Assembly: GCF_017652985.1 (NCBI RefSeq)
Contig: NZ_JAGGDJ010000032.1
Span: 1 to 63,912 of the forward strand
DNA: 63,912 bases
DNA from: Paenibacillus artemisiicola
GTDB taxonomy: Bacteria; Bacillota; Bacilli; Paenibacillales; Paenibacillaceae
Reading direction: 5' to 3'
Shown here one piece after another: positions 51,716 to 60,544 of the stretch (within the stretch, counting starts at the first letter, position 1; each line of letters begins with the position of its first letter). The notes under the pieces are model-generated. The model did not search any database. It was not told the origin of the DNA and was given only the letters and a program-made list of their open reading frames with translations. Made by a program: the position numbers and the translations under genes.

Positions 51716-53656
51716 ATGCTTCTTCAAGTATCCGATGTATCCAAAAGCTACGGCGTCAGCAGCGTGCTCGCGAACGTGACGTTCCAGGTGCTGCCCCGCG
51801 AGCGGGTCGGCCTCGTGGGCGTGAACGGCGCGGGCAAATCGACGCTGCTCCGGATTATCGCCGGCGAACTGAACGCCGATTCCGGCACCGTCTATAAATC
51901 GAAAGAAACGACGATCGGCTACCTGGCGCAATCCAGCGGCCTGCAGTCGGACAAGACCATCGAAGCCGAGATGCGCGCGGTATTCGCGCATCTGACCGAC
52001 GCCGAGCGCGAGCTCCGCGCCCTGGAGCAGCAAATCGCGGACCCGGCGCTGCACGCCGACGAGAAGCAGTACCAGGCGGTGCTCGACCGGTACGCCAAGC
52101 TCTCGGACTGGTTCCGGGCCAAGGGCGGCTTCGAGATGGAGACGCGCATCCGCAGCGTGGTGCACGGCATGGGCTTCGGCAGCTTCCCGCCGGAGACGGT
52201 CATCTCCATGCTGAGCGGCGGCCAGAAGACGCGGCTCGCGCTCGCCCGCATCCTGTTGCAGGCGCCGGACCTGCTGATGCTCGACGAACCGACGAACTAC
52301 CTCGACATCGAGACGCTGACCTGGCTCGAGGATTATTTGCGCGGCTACGAGGGCGGCATTCTCGTCGTTTCCCACGACCGCTACTTCCTCGACGCCGTCG
52401 TCGGCACGATCGTGGAGATCGAGCGGCACCAGGCGAAGCGGTATACCGGCAATTACAGCCGCTTCATCGACATCAAGGCGGCCGAGTACGAGGCGCAAAT
52501 GAAGCAATACGAGAAGCAGCAGGAGGAGATCGCCAAGCTCGAGGACTTCGTGCAGCGGAACATCGTCCGCGCCTCCACGACGAAGCGCGCGCAGAGCCGG
52601 CGCAAGACGCTGGAGAAGATGGATCGCCTCGACAAGCCGCTCGGCGACTTGAAGAAGGCGCATTTCTCCTTCGAGATCGAACGCCAAAGCGGCAACGACG
52701 TGCTCGACCTCCGCGACCTGTCGATCCGCTTCCCCGAGAAGGACGCCCCGCTGTTCCGCGACGTGACGTTCCGGCTCGAACGGGGGGAGAACGTCGCGCT
52801 CATCGGCCCGAACGGCATCGGCAAATCGACGCTGCTGAAGGCGCTCGTCGGCCAGCAGCCGCACGAGGCCGGCTCGATCCGCTGGGGCACGAACGTGAAG
52901 ATCGGCTACTACGACCAGGAGCATACGGGCCTGAACCGCAACAACACGGTGCTTGAAGAGCTGTGGAGCGCGTATCCGGGCATCGAGGAAGCGCGCATCC
53001 GCACCATCCTCGGCAATTTCCTCTTCAGCGGCGACGACGTGAAGAAGAAGATCAGCACCCTGAGCGGCGGCGAACGCGCGCGCGTATCGCTGTCGAAGCT
53101 GATGCTGGCGCAGGCGAACATGCTGATTCTCGACGAACCGACGAACCACTTGGACCTGTACAGCAAGGAAGTGCTCGAAGGCGCGCTGATGGATTACGAC
53201 GGCACGCTGCTGTTCATCTCTCATGACCGGTACTTCTTGAATAAGATGGCGGAGCGCATTGTCGAACTGAATCCGAAGGGCACGGAGCATTTCCTGGGAA
53301 ATTATGACGAAATGATCCAGAAAAAGCGGGAAATCGAAGAGCTGAAGCTGGAATTGCAGACGGCCGCGCAAGGAAAACAGAGCAAATCCGCGCAAACGCC
53401 GGAACCCCAGCCCGTCTCCTCGTACGAAGCCGACAAACAAGCGAAGCGTGACGAACGGAACCGGCAGCGCAAGCAGGAACAGCTGGAATCCGACATCGCG
53501 CGGCTGGAGGGCGAAATCGCGGAGCTCGAAGCGCTGCTCACGGACCCTGAAGTCTTCAATGATTACGTGCGGGTCGGCGATATTCAAGCCGACGCGGACA
53601 AACGCAAAGCGGAGCTGCAGGCCGTGTACGAAGCCTGGGAGGAATTGCTCGCGTAA
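51716..53656 (+). CDS. ABC-F family ATPase, YdiF-like
   Basis: 646 residues. Two ABC domains: Walker A GVNGAGKST and GPNGIGKST, signatures LSGGQKTRLALARIL and LSGGERARVSLSKLML, Walker B with DEPTNYLD and DEPTNHLD, joined by a helical linker (residues 240-300), plus a C-terminal coiled coil (540-640). No membrane domain: ABC-F proteins act on the ribosome. Orthologue position matches B. subtilis ydiF near tsaD and moaC. GGAGGTAA precedes the ATG. Confidence 0.93.
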   Translation: MLLQVSDVSKSYGVSSVLANVTFQVLPRERVGLVGVNGAGKSTLLRIIAGELNADSGTVYKSKETTIGYLAQSSGLQSDKTIEAEMRAVFAHLTDAERELRALEQQIADPALHADEKQYQAVLDRYAKLSDWFRAKGGFEMETRIRSVVHGMGFGSFPPETVISMLSGGQKTRLALARILLQAPDLLMLDEPTNYLDIETLTWLEDYLRGYEGGILVVSHDRYFLDAVVGTIVEIERHQAKRYTGNYSRFIDIKAAEYEAQMKQYEKQQEEIAKLEDFVQRNIVRASTTKRAQSRRKTLEKMDRLDKPLGDLKKAHFSFEIERQSGNDVLDLRDLSIRFPEKDAPLFRDVTFRLERGENVALIGPNGIGKSTLLKALVGQQPHEAGSIRWGTNVKIGYYDQEHTGLNRNNTVLEELWSAYPGIEEARIRTILGNFLFSGDDVKKKISTLSGGERARVSLSKLMLAQANMLILDEPTNHLDLYSKEVLEGALMDYDGTLLFISHDRYFLNKMAERIVELNPKGTEHFLGNYDEMIQKKREIEELKLELQTAAQGKQSKSAQTPEPQPVSSYEADKQAKRDERNRQRKQEQLESDIARLEGEIAELEALLTDPEVFNDYVRVGDIQADADKRKAELQAVYEAWEELLA

Positions 53657-53825
53657 GCGATCGGGATCGATCGGAGAGGCGAAATCCAAGCTCGCGATCG
53701 CGCGGCGCCTCGCGATCGGCTTCGTCCGATACGCAATTCGCGTCGACCCGAGACGCGTTCGGCCCGCTCCGGCAATAGCTTCAACCAACCTCAACCAGCT
53801 CAACACCGATCGGAATCGCGATAAC

Positions 53826-53867
53826 GGCCGTAAATGCTGCTCGTACGCAGGCATTTACGGCCTTTTT
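53826..53867 (+). terminator. Terminator after the ABC-F gene
   Basis: Arms GGCCGTAAATGC (53826-53837) and GCATTTACGGCC (53851-53862) followed by five T residues. Confidence 0.88.
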
Positions 53868-53932
53868 GCGCATTTGCGGCCCCAGCCGTCCCGCGCCCTC
53901 CCGCGGCGCCGCCGTTTCTGACCGCGCCTTGC

Positions 53933-56088
53933 TTAAGCCGCTCCTTCGGCCAGCTTGATTTCCGCCATGATCCGGCGGCGCTTGACGGCGTAAAGCAGCA
54001 GAATCGCCCCGATGCCGAAAGCCGCCAGCACGGCCGCGGTGCGGACGATCGCCGTCCCTTCGCCGATGGAGATGAGCTGGCGCAGCCCCTCGACGACGTA
54101 CGTCATCGGCAGGTACGGATGGATGAACCGGAAGAAGCCCGGCTCGAGCCCGACGGGATACGATCCCGAGCTCGACGTCAGCTGCAGCATCAGAATAAGC
54201 ACCGCGACGAACCGTCCCGTATCGCTCCCCAGCATCGCGATCAGCATGAACAGGATCGCCGTGAAGACGAGCCCGACCGCGACCGCGTACATCGCGATCG
54301 GCGGGACGACGGTCGGAATGCCGAGTCCCGTATGGAGGACGAGTACCGACACGAGCGACTGGCAGACGCTGACCGACGCGAGCGCGAGGTACTTGCTGCC
54401 GACGTACGACAGCGGCCCGTGCGGCCGCTCCGGCACCCGCCGGACGTCGATGACGAAAAACAGCACGAGCGAGCCGACCCACAGCGACAGCGCGATGAAA
54501 TACGCGCGAAGCCGACGCCGTTGCTCGGCACGGGGTGCCGGTTCGTCTCCGTCATGCGCACGGGATCGCCGATGACGGCCTGCCGCTTTTCGGCCTTCCC
54601 GTCCTGCGCAGCCACGCCCGCGGCGTCCGACAGCTTGTCGGCCAGCTGCGCCTGCCCCTGATGAATGGCCGCCAGCCCGTCCCGGAGCGCGTCCGCGCCG
54701 TCCGCCAGCCTCGCGTTGCCGACGCGCAGCGCCTCCGCGCCGCCGCCGAGCCGCAGCAGGCCGTTCATCAGCTTCGTGCTGCCCGTCTGCAGGCCGTTCA
54801 CCCCGCTCGCGACGTCCTTGACCCGCTCGCCGACGGACGCGAAGGACAGCCGCTGCCGGTCCAGCGCGGCGGAGACGGCGTCCGCGTCCCCCCGCAGCGC
54901 GTCCAGCCGCGAGCCGAGCTCATCCAGCCGCGGCTGGATGGCGCCGGCCAGCTTCGCGGCGCCGCCGGCGGCGCCCTGCACCGACGCGGTCCGCGCGTCC
55001 AGCTGGCCCAGCGTATCCGAGACGCCGCCGTCGGCGTCGGCCCGCGCCGTCTCCGCCCCGGCCAGCCGATCGGACAGCCGCTTGTAATCCGCGTCCTGCC
55101 GCAGCTCCGGATAGCGGCCGCCGAGTCCGTCCAGCAGCGTGCGCCCCTGCCGCAGGGCATCGCCGGCGTCAGCGAGACGCGCCTGCGCCGGACGCAGCGC
55201 GCCGCTCGGATTCGACAAGCCGGCCGCGGCATCGTTAACGGCTTTAAGTCCGTTCGACAGCGCGGATAATTCGCCGCGCAAATCGTTAATGGCGGCAAGC
55301 AGCGATGTCCGGTCGCCGCTCAGCCGCGCGGCCGCGTCCGCGGCGCCGCCGTTCGACGCGGCCTGCATGCCGCTTGCGCCGGCGGCGATGCCGTTCAGGT
55401 CGCGCAAGCCCGACGCGACGATGCCCGCCATCGCGTTCAGCTTCACGAGTCCGTTCTCCAGCTCGTTCGCGCCGCTCGCGATCGCGCCAAGCCCTTCCGA
55501 CAGCTTCGCCATGCCGCCTCCGCTGTCCGCGAGACCCGCCGACAGCTTCGCCGCGCCCTCGCGCGCCTGCTCCGAGGCGGCCGACAGCTTCGAGGCTCCG
55601 TCCGCCGCCTCACGGAATCCGCGACGGAGCGGACGATCTTCGCGTTCAGCAGGTTGGCCCCTTCGTTCAGCTCGATACGCATCGATGTCGGCTCCGGCCG
55701 GTCGCCGCTCACGCTGAACGCCCGCTCCGAGAAATCGGCCGGCAAGTACAACGCCATCGCGTACGCGAGGTCCTTCACGCCGCGCTCGGCCTCCGCCCGG
55801 CTCGCCGGCCGCCAATCGGTCGACCGGTCCGCGATCAGCTTGGCCGTCAGCTCCCGGCCCAAGTTCCGTTCGCCGCCGCCCCGCGAAGTACCCGCGTCCT
55901 CGTTCACGATCGCGAGGCGAAGCCGTTCGACGTGCGCCGTCGGATCCCAGAACGCCCATAGATAGATGAAGCTGTAACATCAGCGGCAGAACCATGAGGC
56001 CGAGCAGCGATTTGCGCACCGTCCGATTCATCCACATGGACCTGATATCCAGCATGGCCAGCCTGAGGCCGCCCGAGCTTTCCCGCAT
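53933..56088 (-). pseudogene. YhgE/Pip-like membrane protein gene with three frameshifts
   Basis: A single YhgE/Pip-like protein (N-terminal helix, long coiled-coil domain, C-terminal ABC-2-like helices) is spread over three frames. Start ATG 56088 after GGAGG, then shift 1 near 55978 (before an IYLWAFWDP-like stretch), shift 2 near 55607-55625 (before REAADGASKLSAA), and shift 3 near 54510 (before YFIALSLWVGS), ending at 53933. Each shift is corrected by one or two bases, with high conservation on both sides. It is either a fresh pseudogene or sequence error in a high-GC stretch. Intact homologues are ESX-like or phage-infection proteins in the membrane. Confidence 0.8.
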
Positions 56089-56233
56089 GCGGGGTCCTCC
56101 TTCCAAACGCGTGATGCTTATGCACAGCCGCCGCAGCCGCGGCGGACAAGCCGTCCCCGTAGGATTTCCCAGACGTGCGAAAAGGAACCATGCTTGCCAG
56201 GTCGTCCGCCCGGTCTTGGCGCCTCTATCCCCC

Positions 56234-56504
56234 CTTTCCACAGCTCTATCCACAGCCGTGGACAAATTGCGCGGCAATTCTGGCATTGATTTTGTCGAAT
56301 AACCTCGCTAAATTTACCGAAATTTTAATATTTCTCATCAAGCGTTTACGATTGCTTCATTTTTATTCCCATTATCCACATTATCCACAACCAACCTGTG
56401 AAAAACTTATTCGACTTTTATGCACACTGTAAACGCCCGGATTTTGCGGCTTTCCAGCATTTGTGCACAAGCGAGTCGCCTGCTGTGGGCAACGTTGTGG
56501 ATAA
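56234..56504. promoter_or_regulatory. DnaA-box cluster
   Basis: Perfect TTATCCACA at 56372-56380 and 56381-56389 (adjacent, same direction) and as TGTGGATAA at 56496-56504; a TTTTTCACA-type match at 56398-56406 (reverse); near matches CTATCCACA (56246-56254) and CTTTCCACA (56234-56242). The surrounding 250 bases are AT-rich compared with flanking genes. No dnaA or dnaN is nearby, so it is more likely a DnaA titration or regulatory site than the chromosomal origin. Confidence 0.65.
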
Positions 56505-56531
56505 CAAAAAAGCAGGGGGCGCCCCCTGCTT
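56505..56531 (-). terminator. Terminator after leuA
   Basis: AAGCAGGGGGC directly joined to its complement (perfect 22-bp palindrome), with a run of T residues on the minus strand. The DnaA-box TGTGGATAA abuts it. Confidence 0.9.
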
Positions 56532-56566
56532 TCGAATCGTCATTCACCGAATCGTCCGGCTCGCCG

Positions 56567-58183
56567 TCAGCTCGATTTCGCTTCCCGGGCCGTTCCGTCG
56601 CCGCCCTCGTCCGCGCTCGCGCTCATCAGCAGCTGGTTGCACGCCGCCACGTACGCCTGGGCCGACGCCAGAATGATGTCGTTATGCACCGCCGTGCCGC
56701 TGTAGCGCTTGCCGCCGCGCACGACGCTGACGGCCGCTTCGCCGCGGGCGTCCTCGCCCGTGGACAGCGAATGCAGCTCCAGATCGTCGAACGCCGCGCC
56801 GACCGGAATGGCCTGCCGCAGGCAGTGGATGACCGCTTCGAGCGGCCCGGTCCCCGTGCCCGTATACGTGCGCTCCTCCTGCGATTCCCGTTCGCGGACC
56901 GTTACCGACGCGATGCGGGAGCGCTGCGTGCCGGCCAGCACCTGCAGGTCGACCAGCACGTACGGATCGTGCTGCGTCTCGGTCGACTCGCTCGCGAGGC
57001 GCACCAGCACGTCGTCCGGAACGATTTTGAGTTCGTCGGCTTTCTCCTTGAAGCGGTCGTACACGTCCTGCAGCTGCTCCTCGTTCAGGACGATGCCGAA
57101 CTCCGCAAGGCGGTGCTTGATGGCATGGCGGCCGGAATGCTTGCCGAGCACGATCATGCTGCGCGGGATGCCCATCGCTTCGGGATCCATGATCTCGTAC
57201 GTGTTGCGGTTCTTGAGCAGGCCGTCCTGATGGATGCCGGACTCGTGCTGGAACGCGTTCCGGCCGACGATCGGCTTGTTGTAGGCGATCGGGAAGTTCA
57301 TCGCTCGGCTCACCATCCGCGACATCTCGTAAATCTCGCCGACGTTGATGCCCGTCTCCGCGCCGATCGCGGCCTTGCGCGTCTCGATGGCCATGACCAG
57401 CTCCTCGAGCGAGCAGTTGCCGGCGCGTTCGCCGATGCCGTTCACCGTGACCTCGATCTGCGTCGCGCCGCCGGCGATCGCCGCCAGGCTGTTCGCCACC
57501 GCGAGGCCGAGGTCGTTATGGCAATGCGCGCTGAACTGCACCTTGTCGGCGCCGCGCGCGCCCGCCCGCACGGCGCGGAACATGGCGCCGTACTCCTCCG
57601 GAAGCGCGAAGCCGAGCGTATCCGGCAGGTTGATGACCGTCGCGCCCTCCGCGATGACCGCCTCGACCATCTCGATGACGAATTCGCGGCCCGTACGGCT
57701 CGCGTCCATCGCCGAGAATTCGATCTCGTCCACGAACCGCTTGCCGTAGGCGACCATGGCGCGGGCGATGTTCACGACTTCATCCCGGGACTTCTTCAGC
57801 TGGAAGTCCAGGTGAATATCCGACGAGGAGATGAACAGGTGCAGGCGCCGGCGCGCGGCGTCCGTCGTCGCTTTGACCGCGGCGTCGATATCGCCCTTGA
57901 TGGCGCGGGCGAAGCCGGCAATCTCGACGTTCTGCAGCTCGCGCGAAATCTGCTGCACCGCGGCGAACTCGCCCGGGCTCGAGATCGGAAAGCCCGGCTC
58001 GATGACGTCGATGCCGAGCTTCGCCAGCTGGCGGGCGATGACGATCTTCTGCTCGGGACGCAGCGTCGCGCCAGGCGACTGTTCGCCGTCGCGAAGCGTC
58101 GTGTCGAAGATGCGGATCCGCTTGTCGGCGGGCGAAGCGGCTTGCGTATCGGCGTTAATGCGCGTTTCATGGGATGGGGTCAT
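56567..58183 (-). CDS. leuA: 2-isopropylmalate synthase LeuA
   Basis: 538 residues. Catalytic TIM barrel with RIFDTTLRDGEQSPG near residue 23, the HCHNDLGLAVANS metal ligands, GIGERAGN, then HESGIHQDG, and a C-terminal leucine-binding regulatory domain. First committed step of leucine synthesis (acetyl-CoA plus 2-oxoisovalerate). ATG 58183 follows AGGAGGAACC. It stands alone, without leuBCD, behind two T-box leaders. Confidence 0.96.
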   Translation of the reverse strand: MTPSHETRINADTQAASPADKRIRIFDTTLRDGEQSPGATLRPEQKIVIARQLAKLGIDVIEPGFPISSPGEFAAVQQISRELQNVEIAGFARAIKGDIDAAVKATTDAARRRLHLFISSSDIHLDFQLKKSRDEVVNIARAMVAYGKRFVDEIEFSAMDASRTGREFVIEMVEAVIAEGATVINLPDTLGFALPEEYGAMFRAVRAGARGADKVQFSAHCHNDLGLAVANSLAAIAGGATQIEVTVNGIGERAGNCSLEELVMAIETRKAAIGAETGINVGEIYEMSRMVSRAMNFPIAYNKPIVGRNAFQHESGIHQDGLLKNRNTYEIMDPEAMGIPRSMIVLGKHSGRHAIKHRLAEFGIVLNEEQLQDVYDRFKEKADELKIVPDDVLVRLASESTETQHDPYVLVDLQVLAGTQRSRIASVTVRERESQEERTYTGTGTGPLEAVIHCLRQAIPVGAAFDDLELHSLSTGEDARGEAAVSVVRGGKRYSGTAVHNDIILASAQAYVAACNQLLMSASADEGGDGTAREAKSS

Positions 58184-58244
58184 GGTTGGTTCCTCCTGTA
58201 TTTGGGGTTTGGGATTGGATGGAGACGCCGGGCCGCGGCCGCGA

Positions 58245-58565
58245 CAACGACAAAAGCCCGCCGTCTCTCGAAGATTCAAGAGACGACAGGCTTCTTGGGC
58301 TTGCCGCGGTACCACTCTCGTTGCCCGGACGCTCCCGCCCGGACCCGCTCGCGCAGGGACCCGGCCGGTTCGGCCGCGAGTCCGCTGCACCCGATGACGG
58401 GGGTCAGCCGTAACGAAGTACCCGGCGGCCGGCCGCCCTTGCGGACGCCGCCCCGTTTTCCCCCGTTCCGCTCCCAGGCGAGTTCGGATCCCCCTTCGGC
58501 TGCGTCGCACCGTCCCGCAGCTCTCTGATTCCCGGTCGTGATCCTACTACTCCTGTTCAACGCGT
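58245..58565 (-). ncRNA. T-box riboswitch leader, proximal copy (leucine-type)
   Basis: On the minus strand: AGTAG loop-E region, CAGAGAGCTGCGGG with a GGTG box, a specifier region GAACTCGCC (CTC, leucine), then the T-box sequence GAGTGGTACCGCGG near 58310, and a terminator GTCTCTTGAA...TTCGAGAGAC with TTTT. Uncharged leucine tRNA would pair and favour the antiterminator. It ends about 60 bases before leuA. Confidence 0.9.
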
Positions 58566-58721
58566 TGTGTTCGTTATATGTGTACGTTCAAGCTTGACGG
58601 TTCATGCGTGCCTCTTCAGACAAGATGGTACAGGGCTCTTCGACGATCGTTGCGGGCGATTCTCGGCTGTCCGACACTTCGTGACGCGAAACCCGCGGGG
58701 TTCCGCCGCATCCGGAGCAAT

Positions 58722-59065
58722 CAAAAAAGCCCGCCGTCTCTTGAGAATCAAGAGACGACGGACTGTGAGATCCGGCGCGGTACCACCCTTGTTGACGACG
58801 CGCGAAGCGCGGCCGTCCACCTTAAGCACGGCGACCGACTCTAGAAATCGATGGCCATGCACCCGATCACGGCGGTTAACCGTAACGGCGTACGCGGGCT
58901 TCCTTCAGCCTTGGCCTTCGGCCGACACTGAAACCCTCTCCGCCATTCCGCTCCCAGGCGAGGTTCAAGCTGCCTTCGGCTGCGTTGCACCATCCCGCAG
59001 CTCTCTGTTCCCGGCGTTCGCTCTACTGCTCCTGTTCGTCGCGTTTCGTCGATTGAAGTGTTGTT
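58722..59065 (-). ncRNA. T-box riboswitch leader, distal copy (leucine-type)
   Basis: On the minus strand: AGCAGTAGAG, AGAGAGCTGCGGGATGGTG, a specifier region GAACCTCGCC (CTC, leucine), T-box AGGGTGGTACCGCG near 58785, and a terminator of CGTCTCTTGA...TCAAGAGACG with six T residues at 58722-58728. It is transcribed first, from the promoter at 59070-59099, so RNA polymerase passes two tRNA sensors in series. Confidence 0.9.
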
Positions 59066-59069
59066 GCCT

Positions 59070-59099
59070 ATTATAGGCTTAACGGAAATCGTCTGTCAA
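59070..59099 (-). promoter_or_regulatory. Promoter of the tandem T-box leuA transcript
   Basis: TTGACA (59094-59099) and TATAAT (59070-59075), both consensus, with an 18-base spacer, about 5 bases before the distal leader. Confidence 0.9.
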
Positions 59100-59145
59100 T
59101 TCCGAAACGAGAAAAAGTTTTGAAAAGGGAGCGGCTCGTCGCCGC

Positions 59146-59994
59146 TTACCCCTCCGCGCCTTCGCTCCGAAGCGCCTCCAGCCAAGCCCGGCGGAACTCG
59201 GCGACGCTGCCGAAGCGGTCGGCCCTGTCCGGGGAGACGGCCTTCATCGCCGTCCGGTGCAGCGCCCCGGACGCCCGCCAGCGCGCGGGATCGCGGCTGC
59301 CTTCCTCCTCCGCCAGGAAGACGAAGGCGGCGGCCCCCAAGTTGAAGACGTTCGTCACCGCGTCGATCCGGCTTCCCTTGACGAACTCCTCGGGCGCCAT
59401 GTAGCGGCTCGACCCGTAGTTGCGGTCCGTCGCGAGCGTAAACGCGCCTTTGGCATAAAGATCGAAATCGCACAGATGCAGCGCGTTCCGGGCGAAATCG
59501 TAAATCAGGCTGCCGTCATACAGATCGACCGCGACGTACCCGAGCCGCTCCAACTGCTCGTGCAGCTCGTAGACGTCGCCGAGCGCGCGCACGATCGTCT
59601 CCGCCGGGAGGCGCCGGAACCGGAAATGCGGCGAGTCCGGACGGCTGCGGCCTTCCTTCCCCGAGAACTCCGGCGAACCGAGCACCTCGCCGTCGACCCA
59701 TTCGAAGACGAGCGCGTAGCCCTCGCCAGCCGGAAAATGGTTGAGCAGCCGGGGCACGCAAGGATGGCTCACCTTCGCATGGAACGCGGCGGCGTTCTTC
59801 AGATAGCCGACGTTCTCCGGCTGAACCGCGTATTTCACGAAGCGGTTCCGGCCCGCGGCGCGGACCCCGTAGGACACGTTGCCCGAATCCTGGCGGTCGA
59901 ATATGCGGAAGACTTCTCCGGTCTCCTCCAAAAACGACGCGATATCTTGCTCCACCCGCTGCGCCGCTTCGAGCGGGCAGTCCTTGATCGACAT
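59146..59994 (-). CDS. Protein kinase-like (Hanks-type) protein
   Basis: 282 residues. Kinase-fold features: SGNVSYGVRAAGRNRFVKYA (glycine loop, Lys), VFEWVDGEVL hinge, catalytic loop VAVDLYDGSLIYD in place of HRD, LCDFDLY in place of DFG, and RYMAPEEF. The HRD and DFG changes leave the key Asp residues. No membrane helix. Probably a Ser/Thr or small-molecule kinase of the cytoplasm. Not linked to neighbours, which are read divergently or terminate first. Confidence 0.78.
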   Translation of the reverse strand: MSIKDCPLEAAQRVEQDIASFLEETGEVFRIFDRQDSGNVSYGVRAAGRNRFVKYAVQPENVGYLKNAAAFHAKVSHPCVPRLLNHFPAGEGYALVFEWVDGEVLGSPEFSGKEGRSRPDSPHFRFRRLPAETIVRALGDVYELHEQLERLGYVAVDLYDGSLIYDFARNALHLCDFDLYAKGAFTLATDRNYGSSRYMAPEEFVKGSRIDAVTNVFNLGAAAFVFLAEEEGSRDPARWRASGALHRTAMKAVSPDRADRFGSVAEFRRAWLEALRSEGAEG

Positions 59995-60076
59995 GGTAAA
60001 CGCGCTCCTTCCCGATATTTCCGAATGTTCGTGCCGGCCGGCATGCTTAACTTTAGCTAAAATTCCGCGTCCCGCC

Positions 60077-60212
60077 TAGACTTATAAAATCCGCGTTGCT
60101 ATACTAGGATTATGAAGAGCCTGATAGGGGCTTTTCTATTTGAGAACGCCTATGCGGCGTTCATGCGGAGCCGATCGTTTACGAACGCAGACACCTGACA
60201 GGTGTCTTTTTT
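60077..60212 (+). ncRNA. Candidate small RNA with own promoter and terminator
   Basis: TAGACT (60077-60082) and TATACT (60100-60105) with a 17-base spacer suggest transcription from about 60112. Downstream: hairpins AGAGCC/GGGGCT, GAACGCC/GGCGTTC, then a terminator GACACC-TGACA-GGTGTC plus six T residues at 60190-60212. The ~100-nt transcript has no strong gene; a 28-codon frame starts at ATG about 60112 without a ribosome site. Not assigned to a known RNA family. Confidence 0.6.
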
Positions 60213-60283
60213 GTTTAGCGTCAAGTCGCTGCAGCCTGCTTGAATAAGACGCCGGCACGAAGTTCATTGCCAGCACGAAGTCG

Positions 60284-60436
60284 GCCGTCAGCACGAGATG
60301 GCCGTCGGCACGAGATGGCCGTCGACATGAGATGGCCGTCGACATGAGTTAGCCGTCAGCACGAGTTAGCCGTCAGCATGAGTTAGCCGTCAGCACGAGT
60401 TAGCCGTCAGCACGAGTTAGCCGTCGGCACGAGATG
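60284..60436. repeat. 17-bp tandem repeat, nine degenerate copies
   Basis: Units of GCCGTCAGCACGAGTTA / GCCGTCGGCACGAGATG type run end to end at 60284, 60301, 60318 and so on to 60436, with further remnants up to 60454 and before 60284. Gene-free region between the small RNA and tsaD terminators. Because 17 is not a multiple of three it is not coding. Confidence 0.9.
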
Positions 60437-60474
60437 GCCGGAGATGGCCATCGGCCGAAAATAGGCGTCAACGC

Positions 60475-60521
60475 AAAAAGCAGATCCGAACGTGCGGGGC
60501 ACGCGTCGAATCTGCTTTTTT
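60475..60521 (-). terminator. Terminator after tsaD
   Basis: Long stem with arms AAAAAGCAGAT and ATCTGCTTTTTT, inner CGAACGTGC/GCACGCGTCG, and T runs on both strands. Confidence 0.88.
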
Positions 60522-60544
60522 GAACCGTTCCGCGGACTGTCGCG

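Noticed and set aside
51692..53854. 720-codon open frame antisense to the ABC-F gene
   Set aside because: Its Arg/Leu-rich composition is that of a high-GC antisense shadow, and the plus-strand frame has complete ABC motifs.
56230..56510. Chromosomal replication origin
   Set aside because: DnaA boxes are clustered, but dnaA, dnaN and the usual neighbours are absent; leuA and a yhgE-like gene flank it.
58567..59076. Short frames over the T-box leaders
   Set aside because: They coincide with conserved RNA structure and have no ribosome sites or protein-like sequence.
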